Shown piece after piece: positions 26,330 through 37,822 of a stretch of 64,000 nt of DNA. The notes beneath the pieces are model-generated. The model did no database searches. It was not told the DNA's origin and saw only the letters and a program-made list of their open reading frames with translations. The DNA is from Silurus meridionalis (Eukaryota > Chordata > Actinopteri > Siluriformes > Siluridae): contig NC_060892.1 of the NCBI RefSeq assembly GCF_014805685.1, forward strand, positions 25,201,560 through 25,265,559. The letters run 5' to 3'. Numbering within the stretch: position 1 is the first letter of the stretch; each line of letters begins with the position of its first letter. Made by a program: the position numbers and the translations under genes.

Positions 26330-27180
26330 CTTTCTGCCTTTATATTTCAAACCATAACCACTTTGTGCACTAAATGTGGGGTTTTTTGCCTCCATATTCC
26401 AAATCCTAAGCATCTCATGCACTAAATATGGCATTTTGCCTTAATATTTAAAACCACAAACATCTTGTGCACCAAAATGTGGATTTTTGAGTCCATATTT
26501 CAAACCCCAACCATCTCATGCACCAAATGTGGATTTTTTTGTCCATATTTCAAACCACAACCATCTCATGCACTAAATGTGGATTTTTGAGTCCATTTTC
26601 CAAACCCCAACCATCTCATGTACTAAATGTGGATTTTTGAGTCCATTTTCCAAACCCCAACCATCTCATGCACTAAATGTGGATTTTTGAGTCCTTATTT
26701 TAAGCCACAACCATCTCATGTACTAAATGTGGATTTTTTTGTCCATATTTCAAGCCACAACCATCTCATGCACTAAATGTGGATTTTTGAGTCCTTATTT
26801 TAAGCCACAACCATCTCATGTACTAAATGTGGATTTTTGAGTCCATTTTCCAAACCCCAACCATCTCATGCACTAAATGTGGATTTTTGAGTCCATATTC
26901 CAAACCCCAACCATCTCATGCACTTAATGTGGATTTTTGAGTCCATATTTCAAACCACAACCATCTCATGAACTACATGTGGCATTTTGAGTCCATATTT
27001 AATTAAAACCACAACCATCTCATGCACTAAATGTGGCCTTTGCCATTATATTTAACACCACAAACATCTTGAGCACCAAAATGTCTTTTTTCCTTCATAT
27101 TCCAAACCACAACCATCTAATGCACTTAATGTGGATTTTTGAGTCTGTATTTCAAACCACAAACATCTCATGAACAACTT
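26330..27180. repeat. 50-bp minisatellite
   Basis: The segment 'ccatctcatg' recurs at 26511, 26561, 26611, 26661, 26711, 26761, 26811, 26861, 26911 and 26961, exactly 50 bp apart, with the shared core 'cactaaatgtggatttttga' and 'gtccatatttcaaacc'. Edge copies (26330-26500 and 27010-27180) are diverged in sequence and length, as expected of an array growing from the middle. About 17 units in all. Confidence 0.93.
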
Positions 27181-30100
27181 CTTCTTTTCGTGGTGTTTTA
27201 TGGCGGTTTGGCAGACCAACAAAAGGTGCACATCTCATGAACTATGGTGGCAAATGGTTTATGATCTCTGTAGAGACAAACAGGAACCAAAGACACACCC
27301 ATTATCCCATAAGCCACCTGTGCTGATCAAGGTGTGGCCTGCTAGTTAAAAAACCTTGGCAGTCTGTTCTTTACAGCTGTTTGTAATTAGCCATTAACCC
27401 CCCCCCACCCCCTCCTCTGAGAGTTCATTGTGTTTGGCACATTCTAGTCACGTTACCCTTCTGATCTTATAGATGGGAAAGGTATGTGTTTTTTTCTTTT
27501 CTTTTCTTTTCTTTTGTAAATGTCCATGATTGAAGGCAAAGACCCCAATCATCATCTCACTATCCTCTGTGGGCCCTTGTTTTCAAACCAGGCATTGATG
27601 CAAATACTCTGAAAACCTCGTTTCTGTTTTCCCAATGCCTCAGTTTTACTTGTTTAAAAGGAATTGCCATGTATCATATCATTGAAAACTTGAAGTGGAA
27701 AATTGAAATGATTATCCTCTATCCAAAGACACAAACAACTCTGTGCCTCCAGCTTTGTGTTTGGAAATGAACCACATATGGCAGGAAAGTTCAGATGTTC
27801 CAACACTCTTGTCCATGACTTGGGTTACATCGATCTTCTACATCGGCTTCTCGTTATCTGCCCACTGAGATAAGCTGTTTTGTCCCATCTAATGCACGTT
27901 TCGATTTCTAGCTATATACTCTATAACTGAAAGTGTGTTTGTGCAGTCAGCATTCCCAATCAGCTCGCAGGTGTTCAATAGTGTTGAGGCTGAAACTCTA
28001 TTTGTAGACCATTAAAGATCTTCCACTCCAAACCTTGTAAATCATATAATTCTGTATATGTTTGTGCACCAAGGCCTTGTGGTGTCAGTTCGAATGAAGG
28101 GAAATTTGAATGCAAGTTCATCCATTGATCTACTATTCAAATGTATACCTCCGATTTTGTGGTAACAATTTTTAGAGAAGCCACACATTGCTGGAAATGA
28201 GTGTCAGGTCCCAATATATTCATCCATATCCTTTTTATCATCTACCCACTGAAATGATAGGATCTGTTGTTTGTCTCGTCTAAGGTACAATTCTAGTTCT
28301 GAAAGTGTGTGTGGGTGGATTCAAATCCAAACCCAGCACTTATTGCACATGTGGATCTGCATTGTTTTTGTGTAATTTGAATTGGTAAAAAAAAAAACGT
28401 TCTTGTCTTTGCACGTTGTTCTGCACTGATTCACATTGGATATGTTATGAACATTATCTTCCAAACATATTGGCTCCTGATATCGAGCTATTTCCGTGAA
28501 GTTGAAACGAACCAAGCAAATGTGCCAGTTTTCACTGCATGTTTCACATTCCTATAAAAAGATCTCGAATCTCTCGCCATTGGCGCCTGCCGCTGTTTTT
28601 ATTACAGCTCTGTTATGGGATAAGGAAACGGGCATCATATTCTAACCCCAGAACAGACAAACTGGTATACACTTGTCTTTTTTTTTTTTTTAAATGTCTG
28701 GTGCTTTTCATGCCTGGGCATCTACTCCAGCCAAGTGGAAATTTCCAGCTGAGGGCAGTAGGGTGGATGTTTACCAGGGCTGGAGAAAAGAAAAGGCAGG
28801 ATTGGCAATATGCCATTGTGCCAACAAGCTTCAAGACTGGTACAAGCCATAAGCATTAGCACATTATCTTCTGGCTCTTTGAGGGCTAAATTAGAAGTGC
28901 AGACACATGGACTCCAGTGTTCATCCTTCACAACCTGTAAGAGAAATCTTTTCGATTGAAACTTCTCATCCAGATCAGTAGGCGTGTTCATCATGTGCCG
29001 TTTGTGTAACGCCGTTTTTGGGCTGCATTTCAGTTGGTTCTTTTAGGGACCAGGCAGCTGATTCCAAAAACTGTACAAATCTGGTACTGGTGCCTAAGAA
29101 AACGAGCGAGTATATGACTCGCAATTGCCCTCTATGTTGGTCTAAAATGTCACTGAACTGGATGAATATATCCAGGACCTTGATTGCTGGAGTTGTAAAG
29201 AAAAGCTAGTAGATCTGCCTTATTCTTTCCCTTTACAAAGCTATGTTGAAGGTTCTCAGGCAATGTACGAGTCATCTCTTTTGCTGTTTCTCAGGGTATA
29301 TCTATAGTTTGGTATAGGGGAATATCTATAGCTTGGTCATGCTGCTATAAAGTCAAGTATCTTCGCAGGGGTCGATTCATTTTGTGACTTGCAATATGCC
29401 CGAGGAAATAGGGTTTTTTCATGTCAAGTATTCATTGGGGGATTTTTCATTTCCGGGAACCTATTTACACTGTATGGGCTACAATAAGATTGGTTTGCTC
29501 TTTGATCTTTCAGTACAATCCATGTAAAGTAGATCTTCAAGGCAAAATGAAATTCTATTAAAAAAATCGTCAAATATACCACAGATGTGGTCTCAAGTTA
29601 GAGTTTAACCCATGGCTTGAATTTGTCGCAAGATCTCCTGAGGAGGGGGTTAAAAGCGGCATATCCGTTGGGGGGGGTCTAAAATGACCTTTACCCACCC
29701 TGTACATGACATCGGCTCGAGAAGCTTTTCCGAGGAGCCGATCGACTGAAATGGTCTGCACTTGATAAACTCGTGTTGTTTAATTGAAATAATTGATTTC
29801 TTTATTTATTATGCCAGTCGAAGAGTAATCAAGCGATTGCCTTTATTATGGGCTCACGTATGGATCCAGAGATGTCTGTCTCCTCCCCTATTAAAACACA
29901 ATCGATCTTGTGTTGGGCTTTTACAGTAAGCCATTGTGTGTGTGTACAGTTACACTACTCTCCATTACAGCAATGCACAAGAGTTGACAAGCTTGCAGAA
30001 ATCTATGGTCAGAAGAGGAAAAAAAAAGCTTGTCTGATTTTGTTTTTCGTTAATGTGTGTGTAGGTGGAAAAGAGACAAAAGGCTTTATATAACGCAACG

Positions 30101-30359
30101 TGCAGAGGCAACAGCACAACTAGGGAGAGGTGTGATCCACTTAGAAATGAGCAGTTTGGATTTCGTGCATGGTTCTGTTACACAACTGTAAATACAGTAA
30201 GAAGGTCTTGGATCCGCAAGCCAACACCGGATTGATTTATTTTTGGGAGCAAATCCTAAATGAGCAGTTCAGGATTATAATCCAGAAGCATGGATTTGCT
30301 CGCTTCTTGATCACTGGGGTGAGAGTTGATTGAAATGTGTGTCAATATTCCATCTGTAG
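27181..30359. other. Intergenic with Tc1-relic fragments
   Basis: No gene supported. Antisense relic fragments lie at about 27725-27825 ('tgtgcctccagctttgtgtt', 'aaccacatatggcagg') and about 27945-28235 ('aggtgttcaatagtgttgag', 'gatcttccactccaaacctt', 'attttgtggtaacaattt'). Confidence 0.5.
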
Positions 30360-30490
30360 CTGCACTATATACTGTAGAGACAAGTTTGTGGGCACCTGAG
30401 CAGAAGATTGGTATTGCTTTTGGAACGTCTCATTCCACATATAGTCTCTGTTATAATGTGCTTCTGGGAAGCTGTGGAACATCTCCAACT
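30360..30490 (-). mobile_element. Tc1-derived relic fragment
   Basis: 'gacaagtttgtgggcacctg', 'aacgtctcattccacatata' and 'tgcttctgggaagctgtgga' are left-end blocks of the relic family. Confidence 0.6.
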
Positions 30491-30724
30491 GACTGTATAA
30501 GACCTTAGAAAGGGCGTTACTCTCAATCATACACTACGGTGCTCAAAATATTCCTCATGTTTGGAACAACTCATTATTAAAATTTTGGTGGGTACATGAA
30601 GTTTGGTTCCTATCTTTGTTTCTTCCCTGGACCATCAGAAAGCAATTTTTTTCCCCTTGCCAAAGTTGCTCCTCAGGGGGTGGATTTTGTTCTACAATTC
30701 TATAAAGTTCAATTTCATTGTCTA

Positions 30725-30990
30725 CTTCTGGAGATTTGTGCTCCCCCAGCTGCAGTCAGGTACTGATGTACGAGGAGGTAATGATGTGAGGAGGCCTGGG
30801 GTGATTGCGGCTTTCACGTTCATCCCAAAGGTGTTCAATAGGGTTTAGCGCTCTATAGAAGGACAGGTTTCACCCTGACCCATGTAAAACGTATCTTCAT
30901 GGAGCAGGACGGGCTTCGAGCACAGCGGCGTGGTCATGCTGTGGAACGGTTTCGAGTGAAGGGAACGTTTGGGGAAGAACCTCGTATTGC
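30725..30990 (-). mobile_element. Tc1-derived relic element
   Basis: 'agtcaggtactgatgtacga', 'gaggaggcctggggtgattg', 'atcccaaaggtgttcaatag' and 'gtatcttcatggagcaggac' in family order, ending 40 bp before the truncated DD37E copy. Confidence 0.7.
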
Positions 30991-31030
30991 GATACTTTTG
31001 TCTGTTAACATATAACCCTGGGTTACAATT

Positions 31031-31607
31031 AGAGTGAGTCTTGATGGGCCAGATGGATGGGCCCGTGGCTGGATTGGTAAAGGGCAGAGAGCTCCAGTCC
31101 GACTCAGGCGCCAGCAAGGTGGAGGTGGAGTACTGGTTTGGGCTGGTATCATCAAAGATGAGCTTGTGGGGCCTTTTCGGGTTGAGGATGGAGTCAAGCT
31201 GAACTCCCAGTCCTACTGCCAGTTTCTGGAAGACACCTTCTTCAAGCAGTGGTACAGGAAGAAGTCTGCATCCTTCAAGAAAAACATGATTTTCATGCAG
31301 GACAATGCTCCATCACACACGTCCAAGTACTCCACAGCGTGGCTGGCAAGAAAGGGTATAAAGAAGAAAATCTAATGATATGGCCTCCTTGTTCACCTGA
31401 TCTGAACCCCATTGAGAACCTGTGGTCCATCATCAAATGTGCGATTTACAAGGAGGAAAACAGTACACCTCTCTGAACAGTGTCTGGGAGGCTGTGGTTG
31501 CTGCTGCACGCAATGTTGATGGTGAACAGATCAAAACACTGACAGAATCCATGGATGGCAGGCTTTTGAGTGTCCTTGCAAAGAAAGGTGGCTATATTGG
31601 TCACTGA
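31031..31607 (+). pseudogene. Transposase fragment of copy A (DD37E Tc1-like)
   Basis: Lacks the DNA-binding N terminus and the first catalytic Asp (the Trp-Thr-Asp-Glu block). Keeps the second Asp (Gln-Asp-Asn-Ala-Pro-Ser-His) and the Glu (Asn-Pro-Ile-Glu-Asn-Leu-Trp), but in different frames because of a one-base loss near 31361 and another near 31455. Not functional. Confidence 0.85.
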
Positions 31608-31932
31608 TTTGTTTTGTTTGGTTTTGAATGTCAGAAATGTATATTTGTGAATGTTGAGATGTTATATTGGTTTCACTGGTAAAATAAATAATTGAAATGG
31701 GTATAAATTTGTTTTTTGTTAAGTTGCCTAATAATTATGCACAGTAATAGTCACCTGCACACACAGATATCCCCCTAAAATAGCTAAAACTAAAAACTAC
31801 TTCCAAAAATATTCAGCTTTGATATTAATGAGTTTTTTGTGTTCATTGAGAACATGGTTGTTGTTCAAATTAAATCCTCAAATAAAATTAATCCTCAAAA
31901 ATACAACTTGCCTAATAATTCTGCACTCCCTG
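31031..31932 (+). mobile_element. DD37E Tc1-like transposon, copy A, left part missing
   Basis: From 31031 to the right end (31932, followed by TA) it matches the copy at 54773-56326 with, by eye, one indel and one substitution in about 900 bp. It keeps the right inner repeat (31721-31742) and right outer terminal repeat, but has no left terminal repeat and no N-terminal transposase region. Confidence 0.9.
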
Positions 31933-33278
31933 TATATATCCTGAATTCTTTCCATGGGTTTAATGTAAGGTCTTTTAAAGACTTGGTTAGCCGCGGCTGA
32001 AATAGAACTCGATTGGCCCGAGCCCCGACCTTCCAACCCTCACCGAGATGAACTTGAATGCCGATTGTACCCCCACACCTCCTCGCTTGGCATCCGTGTC
32101 AGTCTGGTCTAATCGTAATGATGCTCTTGTGTCGGGAAAACAAGTTCAAGGCAAGGGAAGTCATTTACCTGATGGTTTTGGCTTCTTCTTAGATACATTA
32201 CAATGAAGCTGATGAAGATCATCAAAGGGAATTTCACTTTCTCAATTCTTTCACTTCCTTGGTCATCTCAGAACCTTTCAATTCCATCCCAGAACCAAAG
32301 TTTCATCATGGTCTCCATCAGGCTTGAGCCAGTCACTGATTTGGAAATCAAAAAATGTAAAAAGAAACTTTAAAAAAATGTGTAAAGAAAACTTTAACTT
32401 CAACAGTGAGAGGCTGACTTTATATTTTTTTCACTAGATGCTTCCAAAACCTAATTTTCGAAGAACGTTAGATGTCCTTTCCTTAGCATATGCAGAGTAG
32501 ACGCAGATTAATGACTAATAGGGATCTTTAGACAAGCTAAAAAACAATTACCTCCCCCCTTTCACCTTCAGAAAAGAACCAATTACGGTGCACCGAAGCA
32601 CTTTCCCATGGCTGGATGGAGATGGGTTGGGGGGGTGGGAGGGACACAAGCACACGTTGAATTGAAACACGAGTAATGCTCACTTAATCTTCTCTCCTTT
32701 TGATGTCGGACTCGCTCCGCCAGGCCTGGGCTGACGACGCTGTGGATCGTGTGCCGAGTTAAAAGCAAAAGGATGATAAATAACAGGAAATTAGCTGCGG
32801 CTTCCTTTAGTCTTACTGGAAGAACTGCATGCTGCCTTGGAAACCGCAGCTCGAAACGACAGCACAGGAGCCTAAAAATAAGTGTGTCGAATGACTTTTT
32901 GTCAATAAATGCATGTGTTTAGTTGTTTAGCGAAGTTCTGAACCGGTTGTTAATAGCAGATGTTTGGATCTTGGATCAATAGACAAACATCTGAACTTCC
33001 CAACCCACGTTTGCAGTCCTGAAACCTCACTTTTCTGGGATGTTCCACTAGATTTTGGACGTTTTTTGCAGTCAGCGTTCACATTTCGTTGATGTTCCGA
33101 GCTCTATAGCAGGCCACTGGAGCTCTTCAGATACGAACAGGTTCGGATCGCAAAGACGTCCTGTACAATCGTGAGCCTCCAACTTCTAACCACAAACGAC
33201 TGGTGTCCGAGTAAAACCATTGGTTTTGAATTCTTATGTCCAGTTTGTTACTCTTACACTTTTATACTCAAAACTATA
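31933..33278. other. Intergenic between two DD37E copies
   Basis: Relic fragments at about 32015-32130 (+) and about 33030-33190 (-). A GC-balanced non-repetitive stretch at about 32690-32880 has no obvious coding pattern. No gene supported. Confidence 0.4.
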
Positions 33279-34838
33279 CAGGGAGTGCAGAATTATTAGG
33301 CAAGTTGTATTTTTGAGGATTAATTTTATTTGAGGATTTAATTTGAACAACAACCATGTTCTCAATGAACACAAAAAACTCATTAATATCAAAGCTGAAT
33401 ATTTTTGGAAGTAGTTTTTAGTTTTAGCTATTTTAGGGGGATATCTGTGTGTGCAGGTGACTATTACTGTGCATAATTATTAGGCAACTTAACAAAAAAC
33501 AAATTCATACCCATTTCAATTATTTATTTTTACCAGTGAAACCAATATAACATCTCAACATTCACAAATATACATTTCTGACATTCAAAACCAAACAAAA
33601 ACAAATCAGTGACCAATATAGCCACCTTTCTTTGCAAGGACACTCAAAAGCCTGCCATCCATGGATTCTGTCAGTGTTTTGATCTGTTCACCATCAACAT
33701 TGCGTGCAGCAGCAACCACAGCCTCCCAGACACTGTTCAGAGAGGTGTACTGTTTTCCCTCCTTGTAAATCGCACATTTGATGATGGACCACAGGTTCTC
33801 AATGGGGTTCAGATCAGGTGAACAAGGAGGCCATATCATTAGATTTTCTTCTTTTATACCCTTTCTTGCCAGCCACGCTGTGGAGTACTTGGACGTGTGT
33901 GATGGAGCATTGTCCTGCATGAAAATCATGTTTTCTTGAAGGATGCAGACTTCTTCCTGTACCACTGCTTGAAGAAGGTGTCTTCCAGAAACTGGCAGTA
34001 GGACTGGGAGTTCAGCTTGACTCCATCCTCAACCCGAAAAGGCCCCACAAGCTCATCTTTGATGATACCAGCCCAAACCAGTACTCCACCTCCACCTTGC
34101 TGGCGTCTGAGTCGGACTGGAGCTCTCTGCCCTTTACCAATCCAGCCACGGGCCCATCCATCTGGCCCATCAAGACTCACTCTCATTTCATCAGTCCATA
34201 AAACCTTAGAAAAATCAGTCTTGAGATATTTCTTGGCCCAGTCTTGACGTTTCAGCTTGTGTGTCTTGTTCAGTGGTGGTCGACTTTCTGCCTTTCTTAC
34301 CTTGGCCATGTCTCTGAGTATTGCACACCTTGTGCTTTTGGGCACTCAGTGATGTTGCAGCTCTGAAATATGGCCAAACTGGTGGCAAGTGGCATCTTGG
34401 CAGCTGCACGCTTGACTTTTCTCAGTTCACGGGCAGTTATTTTGCGCCTTGGTTTTTCCACACGCTTCTTGCGACCCTGTCGACTATTTTGAATGAAACG
34501 CTTGATTGTTCGATGATCACGCTTCAGAAGCTTGGCTATTTTAAGACTGCTGCATCCCTCTGCAATATATCTCACTATTTTTGACTTTTCTGAGCCTGTC
34601 AAGTCCTTCTTTTGACCCATTTTGCCAAAGGAAAGGAAGTTGCCTAATAATTATGCACACCTGATATAGGGTGTTGATGTCATTAGACCACACCCCTTCT
34701 CATTACAGAGATGCACATCACCTAATATGCTTAATTGGTAGTAGGCTTTCCAGCCTATACAGCTTGGAGTAAGACAACATGCATAACGAGGATGATGTGG
34801 TCAAAATACTCATTTGCCTAATAATTCTGCACTCCCTG
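33279..34838 (-). mobile_element. DD37E Tc1-like transposon, copy B, full length
   Basis: 1560 bp flanked by TA on both sides (33277-33278 and 34839-34840). The outer terminal repeats of 25 bp begin 'cagggagtgcagaattatta'. A perfect 22-bp inner repeat occurs at 33469-33490 and, inverted, at 34637-34658, so each end carries an outer and an inner copy of the same core (tgca.aattattaggcaa). The spacing between the catalytic Asp and Glu is 37 residues. This fits the DD37E (TRT) group of vertebrate Tc1-like elements, a name given from memory. Confidence 0.93.
33606..34620 (-). pseudogene. Tc1-like transposase of copy B, two frameshifts
   Basis: Starts Met-Gly-Gln-Lys-Lys at 34620 with a helix-turn-helix region (residues about 10-50, with Ile-Ala-Lys-Leu-Leu and Arg-Thr-Ile-Lys-Arg) and a basic linker. 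It then changes frame near 34330, continues through Trp-Thr-Asp-Glu, changes frame again in the A run near 33935, and runs through Gln-Asp-Asn-Ala-Pro-Ser-His and Asn-Pro-Ile-Glu-Asn to a stop at 33606. All three catalytic residues are present but cannot be read as one protein. Confidence 0.88.
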
Positions 34839-36150
34839 TAGAAAGTAGCAAGAAAATTAAGATCTAAAAACGTGCCTCATGCTGATATATATATCACATG
34901 TAAAGATTTCTATATACACATTTGGTAAGAATTATAACTGTCTTAAGCCTCATTTCTTTTTTTATTTTTTTATTTATTTTTTACTTATTTTTTAATATTG
35001 TTTAATATTTAAGGTAGTTTGCTTGTTGCCCCGATGCAGCATTTCCTAATACAAACTGTCGCTGACCTCCAACTTTACCTATGTTTACAGTGCAATAGAT
35101 GGTTTTTTTTTATTCCACTGTTTTAATTGACGCTCATACGACTTACATTTTGCGCTCCTGATGATGTCATTACGGCTCAACCTGCATCTGCTTCCTACGA
35201 GGGGTTCATTCGCACCTCTGGCCTCATAAACGGAGCTAAATTTCCCGAATGTTGTGAACCAGCTTGAAGCCGGATGAAAAATATCGCCTTTTTTTTTCGG
35301 AAATCGAGATATTGGTGTTTTTTCCTTAATCGAAAACGATTAACTTGATCTGTCCATTCGATACTAGCATTTTTCTCCCATGTGACGTGATGCTGTCATT
35401 CGTCAATTGAAGATCCCCTTTTGGCCGACTTGTTTCAGCTTTGTTTCATTCCGTCGTGTTGATCAAATCGACTGTTTTTGGCCTTTCACTAACTTTGTTT
35501 TAAGGAGTTTCGGAGTCTACGTTCAATAAGAGTCCAATTCTAAAGTACTGCAACTGCTCCAAGACTTTCGTTCGACTTTTAACTGATAATTGAGGAAGTT
35601 TTGCGGTACGGTGTCTCTACTTTGACTCCTTCTTTCACACCTCTGTGCCAAATGTTTTGTGTATTTCCTCGATGCTTCGCTACTTAGCCGGACCGCTCTT
35701 GCAAGCACTGATTGGATGCTTCGTACGTATAAAAAAACAGTCGCTAAGTGAAGGAATTGAACCTAAATGAACACAATCTGTTCGAATGTTCGATATGCTT
35801 TCCGGGTTATAACCGATCGATACGTCTTGGTTGATTAAGCTAACGTTAGCTCGTGTATCGACTCGTTGTTAATGCTTGCTAATGCGGGTCACCTCGCTGA
35901 CCGTTCGTCTTGTTTTGTCCTACACAGACAGAAAAAAGGGCTATTTATTTTATTATTTCCGTTAAAAGGAGCCGTTGAGTTGCAGGAACATGTTTAAAAC
36001 GGGTTGAAATAAAAGATCAAGAAATCTAAAATATTCAATCTGCAACTGTTTCTGACCATTTTTTGTTGTTGTTGAAGTCCAAATCCACAATTACATAAGG
36101 AACTTGCAGTAGTGTAATTTTACCTAATTGACCTGAGATTTGGATATTGA
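34839..36150. other. Intergenic, nothing recognised
   Basis: No exon supported. Sequence at about 35200-35900 has an interspersed-repeat texture but no family I can name. Confidence 0.35.
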
Positions 36151-36154
36151 GCTG

Positions 36155-36535
36155 ATGTACAGTATGAGCAAAAATATTCGGACACCTGTCTTCTCTAGCC
36201 ATATGTGGTTCTTTCCCCGAACTGCTTCCACATGGTCTGTAGAAGCAACAGATTCACATTTTCCATTCGCTTGAACGAGGAGACTCAAAACAGTTCCTGT
36301 GTGGTAAGCCGGCTCCACAAAGATATGCTTTACGTGGGTTGGAGTCGGAGATCCGATTAATGTGAACGCTTCACCCCAGGCCTCCTCACCTACATCAGTA
36401 ACTGACACTACTAAAATCCTCTTGGGTGAATGAGCACAAATTCTCACAAAATCTGGTGGAACATCTTTCCAGAAGAGTGAAGGTCACTATAGCAGCGAAT
36501 ATGAACTAAATGTGGAATGGGATGTTCAAAAATCG
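36155..36535 (+). mobile_element. Tc1-derived relic element
   Basis: 'aaaatattcggacacctgtc', 'agccatatgtggttctttcc', 'caggcctcctcacctacatc' and 'catctttccagaagagtga' in order. Nearly full length. Confidence 0.72.
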
Positions 36536-37126
36536 TATACCAGCCGTGGTGTCTGAAAGCCCCTGGTCCATGTAGCTTATATTGCAATAATGAAGCCCTG
36601 CGTGAAATTCTAAATTGTTCTACAGGTAGTTTTAGGATGGAGATGTTTTCTGATGATTTCATCGCAAGTCCAGACATGGACATAGTTTACAAAAGTACAC
36701 AATTTAGCCAAACGGAGCAATTTACAGTCCTGTAATGCTGTAATGTATGAACTCTACTGTGTGTTGGTATATGTGAGATATAATGCATGTATGCAAATAT
36801 ATTTAAAACGGCGACGCCCAACCAAAATTGTATGTCGAACCGTCGTAACTTTGGGACGACCTAAATTACGTAACCTAAACCACCTTGGGTTCTTGTTTTG
36901 CTTTGTTTGTTAATGAATTTGCAAATATGACGTGTTTTTTTTATTTATTTTTTTATATATATCCGTTTTAATATTAATGTTCAAATTCTTTCCAGTGTGT
37001 GCCGTTTTAATGTATGTACACATAATGAAACCTGGGACCATTGTGTGCAATTGTGGAGCTACAGTACAGTAGATCTTCTCATGGTAATAACTCACTGCTG
37101 GAAATGGCCCCCTTGGGCATTAGGAC

Positions 37127-37127
<1 letters not shown>

Positions 37128-37160
<33 letters not shown>
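37128..37160. repeat. Poly-T tract
   Basis: About 33 consecutive T. No adjoining retroposed gene recognised. Confidence 0.9.
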
Positions 37161-37162
<2 letters not shown>

Positions 37163-37688
37163 AACGGTTCTGAAAAACCTGAAGCGCAGAAGATAATTGG
37201 TCCACATCCACAATTTCGCTTATCTCTTACAGCAGAGTCCAAATGATCTCGAATGATGCAAACTGCTCCCATACTATTTACTCCATTACAGTCAGACATA
37301 AGTAATGATGGTGTTGGAACTCTAGCAATCCGTTTCAAACTCGAGCCCTCCTTCATTAGTGTACGTTAGAAACGGTCTTGAATTACCGTACGAGCAAATA
37401 AATCCACGGACGTAGACCTCGTTTGGCGTAATTGCTGTAGCGTATTGTTTTTGAGGCACGTCCTGAAAGGTCATGTACGGTCTCCATCTTGTCCTCTGTC
37501 TATTTCGAACTGCCCTAGTTTTCTTTTCTTGATTGACTTTGCCTCACTGTCTCTGTCTGTTGGTTCTTCATTTTCTTGGTGTTTTTTTTTTTTTTCCTCC
37601 TTATACCGTTTTATCTTTCCCTCCCACCGCACGTCTCCCCCATGTCTCTGATGACTTATCGATTCCCTCTTTGTGGTTTTGTGTGCAG

Positions 37689-37822
37689 TCTTTTCAAGTC
37701 CCCGGTGCACCTGTCAATCATGGCTACGGTGGGATTGTCGCAGAGGCCCCAGGACCGCCAAACGAATTGAAAGCGAGACTGGGAAGACAGATGGTCCCGC
37801 CAGCAACTTCGCACCGAACTCG
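37689..37822 (+). other. Possible coding exon of unknown gene
   Basis: 134 bp between a good acceptor (pyrimidine-rich tract ending tgtgtgcag) and a donor (ctcg|gtaggc). Two of three frames are open throughout. One reads Ser-Phe-Gln-Val-Pro-Gly-Ala-Pro-Val-Asn-His-Gly-Tyr-Gly-Gly, compositionally protein-like. No family recognised and no partner exon found in the window. Confidence 0.3.

Noticed and set aside
30934..31197. Pro/Ser-rich minus-strand frames over the transposons (also at 34017-34247 and 55384-55590)
   Set aside because: Antisense shadows of the transposase. They repeat wherever the element occurs.
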